Below are positions 22,280 to 35,210 of a stretch of 64,000 bases of DNA, in pieces. The translations under genes and the position numbers were made by a program. Position 1 is the first letter of the stretch; each line of letters begins with the position of its first letter. The stretch is from Termitomyces sp. T153 (Eukaryota; Basidiomycota; Agaricomycetes; Agaricales; Lyophyllaceae): contig JACKQL020000111.1 in assembly GCA_018296165.2 (NCBI GenBank), positions 1 to 64,000 on the forward strand, given 5' to 3'. The notes below the pieces were generated by a model. It saw only the letters and a program-made list of their open reading frames with translations, searched no databases and was not told the DNA's origin.

Positions 22280-25200
22280 GAGCTCAACTGCATATTTGAT
22301 CATAATTGGAGTCGGTGATTCCGGGCAAGCTGGGAGGTTTCCATACATTTACCTGGTAGGATTAGTATCTAGTCCTTCCGATCATATTTCTGCTGGCGTT
22401 GGACTGAATTCTCTAGAATGCTTCAATAGAGACTCTGGTATCCATTACGGTAATAGCGGAAACCGTTGAACAAGAAAGCTCTGAAGAAATGTCTTGGCTC
22501 TGTTCCAGGACAATCAATTTGCGGAATTGAATCATGCAATCGCTTGGTGCAGTCAGCAAGTTGATCTAGGCTTGTGTTCGGCCTTCAGGCACAATTATGG
22601 CCTTTCCATCCTTCCATATCGAAATTCTTTCTCGGAGAAGGTACGGACAGGATGGTCCAAACATTCACGTATCTTGTCGAGAGCCCTACGGTACCATGAA
22701 GTTACAAATCCTGCAATGTCGTCAGAAGAACCATGATCGCCTTGTGTGGCAACGCCATGAGTTTGGATGTAGTTCGTGCTTTGTTTCGCGACCAATCTTC
22801 TAAATGGTATCCATGCTGCCCTGTTCACCTGCCCGGCCCTTCCGTGAGCAGGTTATAAAGTCCCTTTCACGAGTAGAGTGGGCTTCAATCGACACTTGCT
22901 TACTCCTCCCTTTTTCACTTATCATTCTGAGTCTTGATGTCAGTCTTCGGCTGTCTTGTCTTCGGCTGTCTTGGCTGTCTTGCAAAGTTACTTGTGTGCG
23001 TTTTCTCGTTTCAGGGTGCCGTGGCTGCCAATCACGTTTCATTGGGTATCGTAACCTGCACCATAGCCACCATTTTGCGCACCACCATCATCCAACAACC
23101 TCGGCGGCTACCTCTGTTTCGACGAGCTCGCTAGCCAACAATCCTGCAATGCAAACAACGTCAATAGGTCCGATTCGAACTGAGGTGACCTGTTGACGTA
23201 CCGAACAATGATAAAGGATCGATTGGCCACTAGCAGTGGAAGGGATAGAGTCGAGCCGGAATTAGGGAATGTCCAAGTATTTGCTATTGAACTGGAATCC
23301 GCGTCGCTTGATGGTTACAAAACTGAGGCTGGGTATCCGTTATTGAACTCAAGATTTTGGACGTAGGACTCATGGAGTCTCTCTATAATTACTTGTGCTG
23401 CTCAGGACTCCTTGAATGGACGGACCATTTATCCTTTCTTAAAGGTGATTGATCACTCTGGATGATAACTTTCTTGACCTTGTGTGCCTGCAAGGATTCT
23501 GGAAGATGTTCAAAAAGTGAGTCGACTCAGTCGGCGTATGCATCCCACGGTCTGATTTCAGGCGAAACAGGTAAATTCCCCCTTCACTACAGACCGCCCT
23601 CAGGGCCTTTCTTACGCTTCACTGAAAAATCCGCACTTGTTTCCCTGTCATCAGCAGCGTCGGAAGACTTTTGCATCTCCACACCCTTGTTGTCACCTTT
23701 TTGTCCCTGCGCGTCACGCCGTCGTGTCAAGCTTCCACACATCGCCCTAAATTGTGAATTGATTTGTCTCTGCCTTTCCCTTTATCCTTGAGCCTGCGTC
23801 TCACAATGCAAATTGTCCTATCTCGTCTTATCTTTATCCCTCTTCTTTCATCAAAAGTTTCACATGTGGATGGAACCGACAATTGAGGTACCTCCATTCT
23901 CAAGTTGTATCACGCAGCTGTATTTCACGTTCACAATTTGGGAATGAAGTCCAGCACATGTAGCTGGGGGAGGAATGAGTATTATTAGTGTTATCCAGGT
24001 ATTACTTGATATTACTTGAACATAATCAGAGGCGAGAACGAAGCGCGACAAATCCATCAAGGAAGAACTCGAAAAAGATCTCGCAATCACATCAAGAGAA
24101 ATACACCAACTATAGAATCAAACTATAGAATCAACCATTTCACTCGTCATGACCTTTTTTCTTTGCTTTTGAAAATTCAAGATACGATGTCTGGATTGGC
24201 AGACAGGGAAAATATAACGTACCCAAGGATATCATCATAACCACGAAAGCACCTCGCAAGAGTGTGATCATGACGAAGGGGAATTCTTGCCCTGGTAACA
24301 TTGAGGTGCCTCTGGAGTGTCAGCTTGACAACCTTGTCAGAGACGACCAAGGGTAAGGGTTTCAAGGGTAAGGGTTTGGTAGTCACGGACAAGATGAGGG
24401 GAGTAGTCAGGAGTGCAGCAGGAGGGAACATCTTGATCTGAGTTTGGTAATGGGATGTCAGATGGGATAATGTGAGTTTGCCTTTATACCGAACAAATCA
24501 TCTTGACCAATTGGTGCTTGAGGTGTTGTGAACTATAATATCCAGAGGACCACCTACTACCACCGACTTTCCTTTATGGTGAGAGTCGCGTGAAGAACGA
24601 AAATCATCTGAACCGACGATTTTGGCTGGGCCAATGAACTGGAGATTAGCGCTGTATTGAGACGCATTCTTGGGGTGTACAATCAAAAAGGCACTGTGTA
24701 GGGACCCCGCAGAACATGCCGGGTGGAAGGTTAAGTGAAAGGATCTGTCGTAAATCGCAGTGGTTCTTATAAGCATGTCGAGATGTGTCCTCCGAATGCT
24801 CATCAGAGTATGAACATTCCTGAGCAATGCTGAACCAGTACAGGTCAACACAGAAGATTTCAATGCGCAACCGATTGCAGTTTCCGACGTTTCAAGTCGG
24901 AGCAATGAGCACAGGTGTTTTGGAATGTTTGACGCCGAGGTATCGATGAGATGAGACTGTTTAATGAAGGTCTCGAGAGGATCTAGATAAATAAGCGCCA
25001 GGAACTATCCGGAGTGATACGAGAGAGGCTGGCCTTGATCGCTTTGATCACTTGTTGCATAAATTCTCGTGTATGAGAGTTCAAGCCAAGGAGGTATAAC
25101 CTCTGTAAGCTCCGATGTAGGATCCCAAGGAGACGACCAAAAAAATACGCACAAATAGGCATGACTGCGTTCGACGGCTGCTGCAAACGTATTCATCAAT

Positions 25201-26894
25201 TCATGTCGAAGTTGGTCGAGATCGACATTCGAAATGACTTGTTATAATTGATGGGCTCACGGGCAGCGCAGCGCTCGCTTTACGCAAGTAGCAACGGCCC
25301 CCATCGCTCCACGCATTGGTTTGTTGTAAAGCTGTGAGAAGTCGCTACTGTTGCCAAAGCGGCGGTAGGCAAGAGAACTCGTAGAATTAGCTCTTGCCAC
25401 AGATATAGAAAAACCGGTTTTTTGAACTTTCGAAAACATCACGTCGTTCTGAAAACGGGAATCGCGAGAACTCAAGATATGGTATTAAATTGTCCTGACC
25501 ATACACATCCAAAGCTATCAATAATCAATAATCCGAGTGTACAAGGGAGCAGTTTGAATATCGAATGCTCGTGGCTGGAGTTCCGTTAAGGCCAAACAAA
25601 GCCCAGCCGAAACAAGATCCCACTTGTTCTCAACCCCACACAGCCTTTAACATTATTATGGTGGAACAGTACATTTCCAAGTATTTGCTTAATTAAAGCC
25701 AAGTGCGTCGCTTCCATCACATTGATTTGCAACTAATCTGTTGATTTCGGCTGGGACTTAGCGGACGGAGACTATAGTGGGCCCTTCCTCAAGTTCACCC
25801 GCCAGTGTTTAGAGGAGAAAGTCATTTAAATCTGCGCAAGTTCAAATCAAAATAGTCTATCAAAGGAGAATCTACTGGGATCCTGAGTAACGTTCTGGGC
25901 GCCTTTACTCTAACTTCTCTGCAGGAGATCCAGGTACGAATGCCATGAGCTTTCTCGGATCAAAGGGGTTTTATGACATAACCTCGCTGGTATTCTCCTT
26001 ACAAACCGCATTTTTCGCTCACGAGATTGCGATGATACTATTGACATCGCTTTTGGAAGCATTTTTTCTCAGTGTTTGACTCAGAATATGTGACTCACGA
26101 AACTTATTTTTATAAGGACCGACCTGCTCTGTCGTCTACCACACTGTTTCTTGTTTTCGCGCCATTATGACGATCATGCGCGACTCCCTCTACCTATACT
26201 TGCCTATTTTGGCGGGTCAGCGAACGTCTGCCGCAACCTCCCCTTAGATTCGCGAGACAGCTTCATCCAATGCCTCTTCATCGTCCGGGAAACTTCTCCT
26301 CGCAGCGTGCTTCGAGGCATTCCACCGCGAGCTGTCCCGTTTGACAGCCGGCCACTTCTCCGCGCTCAATATTGACCGGGCAGATTTCCCGTTACCTGAA
26401 GATTTCTTGTCGACTCCCTAACAGCGTTACGAACACAACGCTGTCGCCTCAACATCCACGATTTCCCTCATCCAAATTTTACGGCTCGAGTTAGCAGAGA
26501 CAACATGTATCCGGATCAACTCTGTCACACCCTTCAGCAATATCCTAAAATGGAATATGCAACACAAATTGGGGATTCGCGGTTTCTCAGCCTACTTCTG
26601 CCTGTGTTGTTGCTATGTCGTTCTCAACCTTGAGTTACGTCACAAGGGCAGTTGAAGTCTATTGTCTGGCGATTTGGGCCGGGATTCGTTGCAGGGTGCA
26701 AACTCTAAATGCTGCTTCACTTGATTTGAATACTGATTTATCCTGAAGGTGCTCATAGGAAACACCAAGGTCGATGCAGAGAAAGCTCTCGTGACTTATA
26801 ACAATCTACCAAATTAGAAGTAATTCAGCTCACGTGGCCTTACGTTTTTTGCCGTTTTACTCAAACTTAGGGAAATGGCGAGGCTAAGTTTTAC
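22280..26894. other. Long stretch without a recognised gene
   Basis: No product is recognised on either strand. Frames of 60-135 residues occur (for example 24498-24905 minus, and 24177-24431 minus with a hydrophobic start), but none shows a family motif or a convincing exon chain. Small repeats are a doubled GTCTTCGGCTGTCTT at about 22944-22975 and a doubled AAGGGTAAGGGTTT at about 24350-24377. It may hold decayed genes too degraded to read by eye. Confidence 0.4.
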
Positions 26895-28503
26895 ATGACC
26901 GCAATCATGAACGACACGTGTGTCACCATATCAGGCCGCCCCAGACATCGTTTTCGACTTCTCCACCTTTCTCGCAACCACCGTCAAAGTAATTATTCAC
27001 AAGACATCCCTCGACACTTTGTGTTCTTCCGCCGTTCATGCCAACTCTACTCGCAATCAGGTTTTACGCGATATCATTGTCAGGATGATCTGCTTTCCCG
27101 AGTTCTCTGACATCCGAGTACCCATCCGATCAACATTCACTGGCGATGCCGTCACCAAGAATGAGACTTCCAGATCTCTCTTAGAACTTGTGGTCGACCT
27201 GCTCCTCATTCATCCAGGAACATTGGAACCTATTGCTATCATCGGGATGGCCATGACTATGCATGGAGCTCCGAACGTTTCCAAACTGTGGGAAGTTCTC
27301 GAGCATGACATCAAGACGCTCTCTGAAGTAAGCGCTTCCTTTCATCTTAACTAGCTCTCTTCTCAGGCAATTTTGAGAATCCTGAGTCACGATTTAAAAT
27401 CTCGGACCACCAAGAAAGCAAGAACTCCCAGAGATGTATGAAAGCACGTACTGGCAATTTCAGCGAAGGGGCCGATGAGTTCGACAATAAGTAAGTTGGC
27501 GCTCGAGCGTCCATAATATGCTGATTTTCTCTCCTGATTTTTCAAGATTAGTCCTCGCGAGGCGAAAAGCATGGATCTGAAGTAACCTATTCTATTACAC
27601 ACTGCGTACCAAGCGCTCAAAGACTCAAGATATGTTCCGAACTCGACGCCAACAGACAGACCTGAAAGTTTTGGCTGCTATATTGGTGTCCCCACTCACA
27701 CTTACCTAACAAAATTTGCTTGACAATATTGGTGTCCATCATCATCCTGGTAAGCCCTAGTGTATTTGGCTGTCGGCTCTAATGTACCGATCATGTCTTA
27801 AGCGGGCGAATATCATGAGTGATGCAACTCAGCGGTCCATCTATCATCATAGATACAGACATGCTTCCCTTCAAACCTTGCTCTTTATCAGGGTGTGCAC
27901 GAGTCTTGATGAACAGAGATTGCAGTGCTGCTTTGGTCGGCGGCATCAACATGATCGTTAGTCTTTATGTAAGCTATTTTGGGACACCTCGTCCATTCCA
28001 GGCAATGCTTATCCTGGAAATGCTATTGATGTTCTTAGGACTTGATTGAGAACATTTCCTGAGTCCTACAGGACAATATAAATCGTTTGATAAAGCAGCT
28101 GGTGGTTATTCACGAGGAGAAGGCTGTGGAGTCTTCGTGCTGAAACGCTTGTCTGACGCTGTAGCCGACAGTGATCAGTGATCGTACACCTGGCGTAATC
28201 CGTGGTGTTGAAGTCAATCAGAGCGGACGCGCCCACTCGATTACCCATCCACATGCGCCGACTCAGGCTCCTCTTTTCCAACGCGTCCTGGAGAATCCGC
28301 ACATTGATTCCAACCGAGTTAACGTCGTCGAGGCTCATGGCACGAGCACTCCAGCAGGTGATCCCAATGAGCTAGATATCAGAAGCGTTTATTCCGCTCG
28401 ACGAGCTATAAATACTCCCCTGTATTTTACTTTCATCAGGCTAACAGGGGCCATCTCGAGGCGGCCTCCAGGATCTATGGCGACCGCATTACTAGAAGCG
28501 CAG
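26895..28503 (+). pseudogene. Fungal polyketide synthase relic (SAT remnant plus ketosynthase)
   Basis: The start (DIVFDFSTFLATTVKVI, DIRVPIRSTFTGD) resembles a starter-unit acyltransferase domain. It runs into ketosynthase sequence: EPIAIIGMAMTMHGAPNVSK, an intron, [23 protein letters not shown], the active-site region [69 protein letters not shown] (catalytic His) and, in another frame, GHLEAAS. This is the condensing half of an iterative type I PKS, close to basidiomycete orsellinate-type enzymes. Lesions include a TAA after SMDLK (near 27580), a one-base insertion just before the catalytic Cys (near 27858), replacement of the usual CSSS by CFPS, stops near 28048 and 28179, and a frame change near 28440. 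All later domains are missing. Confidence 0.75.
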
Positions 28504-28904
28504 TAGTGTCATGGTCTGGGAGGAGAAGTACATCCAGAATGGGTACAGTATGATTCCTTGGATCATGCTGCAGGTCTGGTGAAGAAAGACATAGCGCAAC
28601 AGTAATCTCGTTGGAGCTAGTCTGGACTATCTTGAGCACCACTTTAGCCTCATCACGAATATGGACGGCGTCGATGAGACCCTTGAAGTTTGGAACAGAA
28701 ATAAAAACCAATGAACTCGTCTAGGTCAAATATCAGCCGTTTCTCCTCTCTCGTGGTTATCATCCTCGTCCACAGTACAACCCCGACTGGATACCTTCAT
28801 GGCCTGTTGACCAGCCTGTCGACGTGAAACCTGAAGATTCCCTTATGCTCAATGTATGCTTCATGTCAAGCTCATCAGGATGCATGTGGGATCTGAGTGC
28901 CTTT

Positions 28905-29172
28905 GAGCGTTCGCTAGTGAAAGAAGACCCACCTCCTTCAATTACTGAGCCTTGCGAGCTACAATGTAAACCTTGGCACCGTTCTGGGCAAACCCTGCAG
29001 CAATCATCTTTCTGATGCCTGAGCCTCCCCCAGTAACGAGAACTAGACAAGAAACCGAATCCACATGTGAATACACGCAGGTCGGGACGACATGGAAGAT
29101 GTTACAGACCGATCTTTCTTTGACATTGAACAGAGAGTTAGCAGCAAGATCTACCACAGTTTGAATAAGTAT
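28905..29172 (-). pseudogene. Short-chain dehydrogenase, N-terminal fragment
   Basis: On the minus strand, VVDLAANSLFNVKERS is followed by an intron of about 65 bases and then VLVTGGGSGIRKMIAAGF and AQNGAKVYIVARK. This is the NAD(P)-binding start of a classical SDR. The TGxxxGIG motif reads TGGGSGIR, so the third glycine is lost, and an in-frame TAA follows ARKAQ where family members continue with LKEV, which is still readable after the stop. The catalytic Tyr-Lys region is absent. It lies next to the PKS relic and may once have belonged to the same pathway, but that is a guess. Confidence 0.7.
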
Positions 29173-30377
29173 TAGTACAGGGTTGAGGCAGGGGTCTCTG
29201 ATCTCAACCTGTTGGAGCACACAATACCTAAGTAGTGAGTACAGCCCTTAGGAAACTTTAGGAACTTTGGCTGGAGCGGATGAAGGAAGTACGAGCTGTA
29301 TTTGAGAAGCAACACCAGCACATGTTGGAGAGTTGGGAAAAATAGTTGAAATTTCGAATCTATGTCTATCGATATCAAAACGACTGTCAAGTCCAAGACA
29401 AATGCAAATACAAATGTAGACGGGTATACATAACAACAATGATCCAAAATAGATTTTGATGTTTGGTTTCTTAACTGTATCACCTCCTTTGCTTGCCTAC
29501 TGCCTTTTCTTCAGTACGCCGGCAGCGATGACTTGCGCGGTCGAGTTCTTGAATCCACACTATACATCACACATAATGTATAACTGTTGATTGATATTGA
29601 ACTGGCTGAATGAGGGACTCACATTGTCAATCACGGGCGGATGATGCCTTGAGTGAGGCGACATCACCTCCTCTGGGACAACCTTGCGAGACCTGGGAAG
29701 TGAGATCGTCTGCAATGGGGTCCATATTCATGAGCGAAAAGTTAATGAGGGTTCTATCACGGACCTCTTCCTGCTTCTTTTACTTGGGCCTGCGCTGGCG
29801 GGATTGGCTGTGGGTTCAATATTCATGATGATTAACAAGAAGTTCGATAGGAAAGCAAGCTCATGATACGCACCATTAGGTACAACGTTTTCATCGATGG
29901 CTTGGTAACAACCAAGGTGTCACTGCGCAGGAATGAATACAGCTTCCGTCCACTCTTGGCTTTTGGTCAGTGCTCCTTCTTTGAGAAGCTTCCGATAGCC
30001 CATGTGACGTGTTGGCGCTACGAGACCAGCCGGCTATGTACGCCAGTCAGTGAGTTGCTCTACACAGGAGGCGGAAACATAGTATCCTTGGCCAATCCAA
30101 AGATACTGCGAAATGTTCTTGAGCGTCTCTCGCCCTTCCTGGTCTCGGATGGTTTCAGTTAATCTGATCCAGAATCTTTTCGACGACACCGACGGAATTA
30201 TGTATGTATCTCGTTGGATCTCCGTGCCAGTATGGTTGAGGATCTGAAGCACAGGTTTAGTGCATGAATGAATGATGCTTGAGAAGAAGTGGATAACGGA
30301 TTATCCGTTGCACTATGAAGATGAATTTTAGATCATATAATTGTGTCAAGAATTGTGACAGACTGGGAACAAGAAGA
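29173..30377. other. Stretch without a recognised gene
   Basis: Several short frames on both strands look partly coding (for example 30034-30252 minus), but I can name no family and join no exon chain. Confidence 0.35.
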
Positions 30378-31752
30378 TAGCTTGACAGGTCCAGATCCCG
30401 TCAACGATCGTGAGCTCGTCGCCTTCGGTGGAATTAAGTTCGTCGGGGTTATTGCCTGAGTAGGAATAGAGTGCTTTTGCTTTGGCTGGAGAAGGTGATC
30501 ACAACGAAAGCTATGAATGAAATTCAGCCCATAACATGCTACATTTTACAACATCGACATAGGTCTTCAGGAAAAGACTCGACTTTCCTGAACTGATGAG
30601 AGTTCCATACCACCAGTCCCTTCCAGTCTTTGAGAAATGAGCGGTCAACACAAGGTTCTTGCCGAAACCCAAGGAGGATGTCAGTGAAGTTGAGAATAAG
30701 ACCATGTATAAACGTACTGAGATCATCGGGTCCATCAGCATGATATGTATACAAAGACCGAACATGATACTCTACAAAACCTGATCAGCACCGATTCTTT
30801 CTTATAACATACACTCACCAATAGAATTATCAATATCATCCAGCGGATCAGATGCAGCCTCCTGGGCAACCTAATCGACCTGAATAGTCGGAACCGGCGC
30901 AGGCATAGGAACATATCCCTCCTCTTCTTCCTTCATCGAAGGCAGCCTATACGCATCCGTTCATACTCCTCCGAGGAAGGGACAGGAGTTCTGAGGGCAC
31001 ACTTTGCGACTGAGTATGAATCTGATACTGGAGAGTTGTAGGAGTAGAAGCAGGAGACGATTCAGGGTCAGATCTCGTGTCAACATCGATATGCGCAGGG
31101 GGCGCAGCGTCACCCAAAACCCTCCCAAAGGGAGCCTGCTCTTATCAACGGTCTTAACAGACCTCAATTTCGCCCCATCCTGTGAGAATGCATAAGCGCG
31201 CTAACATCGCCTGGTCCCGCAGCCAACGGGGTCATTGCAGGGTGGAGGCGGGGCATCAGGTGATGGAGCAACGGGTGTAGCAGGGACAAACTCGCACTTG
31301 GAGGCACGTTTCAAGCCCCTGCACTCTCGGGTCTGCTAACAGCAGCGGGCAAAATACTTCCGAACAACTGCTTCGCGAGGTCCGTGCGTCCTCCGTGTCC
31401 TATATCCTCATCACTACTATCGTCATCGTCGTCTTCCTTTTCTTGGTTATCTTCGTAGTTGCTGTCGGTGTCACCTGACGGGGCGGTGCGGTATGATTTC
31501 AAACCAGAGGTGGGAGCAGGGCTGCGAGTGGGGAGAGGGGTGGTAGTATTAGAGACAGCAGCGGCAGGAGTGTTATTGCTGGCATAGACAGTTGCCGTAG
31601 GTGGTCACCATTGCAGGAGATCAAGCCCCTGCGTCTTTATCACTATTGATCAATCGACTGAACGGATTCGTCGACTTCGCAGGCTCCACAGCCGAGGCAT
31701 GAAGTTGTCGAGGTCCAGGAACCGGAGCAGGCCCTGGCACAGGCGCAGACAT
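30378..31752 (-). pseudogene. Relic of a two-SH3, proline-rich actin-patch-type protein (Pan1/endocytic adaptor-like)
   Basis: Reading down the minus strand from 31752: MSAPVPGPAPVPGPRQLHA, STNPFSRLINSDKDAG, then an acidic stretch near 31400-31500 ending in GGRTDLAKQLFGSILPA, then PLDDIDNSI. Two SH3 domains follow: the first is VRSLYTYHADGPDDLS, an intron, then DWWYGTLISSGKSSLFLKTY, and the second is AKALYSYSGNNPDELN, EGDELTIVDG, truncated in mid-domain. SH3 domains bind proline-rich partners, and this combination is typical of fungal endocytic actin regulators. Frames change several times in the proline-rich part, and stops lie near 31651 and 30870. The second SH3 lacks its C-terminal strands. 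I regard it as a pseudogene; the exact parent gene is uncertain. Confidence 0.6.
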
Positions 31753-32575
31753 GATTCTATCTCGCAACCTTCACCCATTGTTTGTTCTCCATCTGGAGAT
31801 TTTCCGAAATGGGCCAAGCTAAACACTGAGGCCTGAGACTTGTGCAGTGGTACGACGATAATTAGGCCGAAAAACAAAAAATGTGTTGGTTGACGACAGG
31901 AACGCGCAAGTGAATTCTTGGCTTCAAACGATATTTTTACTCGATTGATGGGGCGCTGCCTTGGCGCTACTGCTTCCTCAAGTAGAAGATGAGCTGGCAT
32001 CTTCATCTGAACTGTTTGCATCCTTCTCAGTCTTCACTCTGACCTTCAAACTATTGAAGTAAATCATCCACCCTCAAACTCCTGTTCACACCATAAATTT
32101 TCGTGTGGACAAATTGCGTCGGAGGACTGGAAACATTAGCGTGCGCAGAGCGACCGACCGTGCCTTTCCTTGCAGATGCGTCATTGCACAAAGTGAATAA
32201 TCAAAATTCATATATTCAATCCTGCTTTGAAGCAGTGTCGCCGATCAGTGGCCGTCGCTGGGGCTCAATTGAGATAGGATGGATCACAAGATGAATGATG
32301 TATGAACCATATCGAGCACCGGATACAAATAAAAAATCGAGAGATTCGAGATCTGATATGTACGTTGTCTTCAGTTTGTTGTCCCTGCTCTTTTGGTCAG
32401 GGTCCAAATCGAACCTACTCTCATTCTTAGCGGGACAGATATTCACGCTGGAATTGTACTCTTTAAGAAGTCTAAAAATCTCTTTCTCAGACTCCTTAAC
32501 ACTTCCCAAAACGATGTCCTTCGATAATGCGCAGATAACTGATAATTTGTCTTGTCTCAATTCTTCACGCCAGCT
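31753..32575. other. Stretch left of the inverted repeat
   Basis: No gene is recognised. An open frame of 151 residues on the minus strand starts inside the left arm (32671) and runs out to 32216. Its first 14 residues (MSPLLEDLNIILQR) have a counterpart in the right arm, after which the two sides differ. Confidence 0.4.
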
Positions 32576-33230
32576 GAGTTCTCCAAGAGCACGAGACATG
32601 ATCGGGATGTTTGGTGGGTTCAGTGTTACACGCTGAAGAATAATATTGAGATCTTCTAGAAGTGGTGACATCGCTTAATTGTGACATCCAAGATAAATGG
32701 CAAGAAGAATGTTCTTGCAGCAGATCTCTGTATTCAGATGTGCCTTGAGAGCTTTCAGCTCCATCAACAGTGCAGAGAGTACACAGTCAACTGGGCTGTT
32801 ATAACACACAATAGATAGTTCAGAGAGTTAGTTCAGAGAACTCTGTTGAAGCACTTAATACATTGTGTACTGCGATTGGACAGAGATTGATAGCAATCAT
32901 TCCAGTTTCATTCGTGGCACACCTTTGCTCCATCGGACGGGCGCGATGGGCGACAATGTGCAAGGCATCCTCTACAGACATTACACCAGCAATGGCTAAT
33001 GCGGCGAATTCTCCTCAAACTTGGCCAAATTCAATATTGTGATTGATGAGACACCAAAATAGCGACCGACCTAAGTGACGCTGGAAAAACTCCCCAAGGC
33101 ATCCACAGCCCCGCCAGAGCATACTGAAGAGTGAGTATAGAAGCTTGATAGGCTTCAAAATCTTCTAGATCAGAAAGTTCAATTGTCGGCGAGTCGGCTG
33201 TGAGAATTTAGTGTTAGTGTTTTCCCAGAT

Positions 33231-34720
33231 TGTATTCTTGTGTTCTAGGATGACTGTGGTTGTTTCCCTAACTGCTGGTTGACAAACTCAACTATCCCTG
33301 GTAATGTTCTATGAATGAGCTTCACCACTTGAGACTCATCTAAAATTATGCTTGATATCAATGGACAAAAGGTGACTACTAAGAGACATGCACCAATGGG
33401 AATCAATTCCCCATGCCTCTGTAGGTCTTTCAGTTTGAGTGTGGAAGACTGGGAAAAGTGTTGACATGGCAAAAGACTGATGACATGGCAAAGGATTGGA
33501 GAAAGTGTTGACATGGCAAAGGGACATGGCAAAGAATTGTTGACATGGCAAAGGGACATGGCAAAGAATTGTTGACATGGCAAAGGGACATGGCAAAGAA
33601 TTGTTGATATGGCAAAGGACTGGGGAAAGTGTTGACATGGCAAAGGATTGTTGATATGGCAAAGGACTGGGAAAGTGTTGACATGGCAAAGGATTGGGGA
33701 AAGTGTTGACATGGAAAAGGACTGGGACTGTCATTAATGTGCCATCCCTACTAATATATGCTTTTGCCACATATCATTTGGATATCATGACTTTCCAATA
33801 GCTGAACATAAATCACAAGTATTCCCAGATTGTATTCTTGTGTTCTAGGATGACTGTGGTTGTTTCCCTAACTGCTGGTTGACAAACTCAACTATCCCTG
33901 GTAATGCTCTATGAATGAGCTTCACCACTTGAGACTCATCTAAAATTATGCTTGATATCAATGGACAAAAGGTGACTACTAAGAGACATGCACCAATGGG
34001 AATCAATTCCCCGTGCCTCTGTAGGTCTTTCAGTTTGAGTGTGGAAGACTGGGAAAAGTGTTGACATGGCAAAAGACTGATGACATGGCAAAGGATTGGA
34101 GAAAGTGTTGACATGGCAAAGGGACATGGCAAAGAATTGTTGACATGGCAAAGGGACATGGCAAAGAATTGTTGACATGGCAAAGGGACATGGCAAAGAA
34201 TTGTTGATATGGCAAAGGACTGGGGAAAGTGTTGACATGGCAAAGGATTGTTGATATGGCAAAGGACTGGGAAAGTGTTGACATGGCAAAGGATTGGGGA
34301 AAGTGTTGACATGGAAAAGGACTGGGACTGTCATTAATGTGCCATCCCTACTAATATATGCTTTTGCCACATATCATTTGGATATCATGACTTTCCAATA
34401 GCTGAACATAAATCACAAGTATTCCCAGATTGTATTCTTGTGTTCTAGGATGACTGTGGTTGTTTCCCTAACTGCTGGTTGACAAACTCAACTATCCCTG
34501 GTAATGCTCTATGAATGAGCTTCACCACTTGAGACTCATCTAAAATTATGCTTGATATCAATGGACAAAAGGTGACTACTAAGAGACATGCACCAATGGG
34601 AATCAATTCCCCGTGCCTCTGTAGGTCTTTCAGTTTGAGTGTGGAAGACTGGGAAAAGTGTTGACATGGCAAAAGACTGATGACATGGCAAAGGATTGGA
34701 GAAAGTGTTGACATGGCAAA
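33231..34720. repeat. Left array: 600-base tandem units, 2.5 copies
   Basis: Units start at 33231, 33831 and 34431 with an exact 600-base period; the third is cut after about 290 bases. Each full unit has a unique part and a minisatellite of about 13 words of the GACATGGCAAAG type, spaced by GG, AATTGTT or ATTGGGGAAAGTGTT. Confidence 0.95.
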
Positions 34721-35210
34721 GGATTGTTGATACAGGGCTGTTCAAACAGTGTGAGCAAGCATGGAATTGAGGGGGTTGAAGATTTCACTACTGACTTATG
34801 GGACATCCTATGACTTTGTTCAATCCTCATCTTTTCACTTTGTCACTGAGGTTTAGTTCTACTGGAGAGGAGCTGTTCAAACATGTGAGTGAGCATGGTA
34901 TTGAAGGGGTTAAAAATTTCACTACTAACTTATGAGAGATTCTAGGACTTTGGTCAATTCTTTTCAGTTTGTCAGTGGGGAAAGTATGAGATTGCAAATA
35001 GACAAAAACAATAGAAGAAGCAGGGATCTAATTTGGGGAAAATTAAAAAAATGACACATGCCTGAGGCTACATAAATTTTGCAAGAAAATTGAAAAATGG
35101 CACATGCCATGCTTGAACAACTTATGGGTAACATTTGCCCCGATGCTTTGCCATGTCAACACTTTCTCCGATCCTTACACTTTCTCCAATCCTTACACTT
35201 TCCCCAATCC
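34721..35210. other. Spacer of the inverted repeat
   Basis: This unique centre holds a diverged direct repeat. GCTGTTCAAACA blocks at about 34737 and 34872 are each followed by GAGGGGGTTGAAGATTTCAC-like and ACTACTGACTTATG-like words. Two AAAAATGxCACATGCC words follow at about 35048 and 35094. Its right edge carries three short CTTTCTCCxATCCTTACA units. No gene is seen. Confidence 0.7.

Noticed and set aside
24177..24431. Signal peptide and propeptide of another aspartic protease
   Set aside because: Hydrophobic start followed by a vaguely similar propeptide, but no protease core follows.
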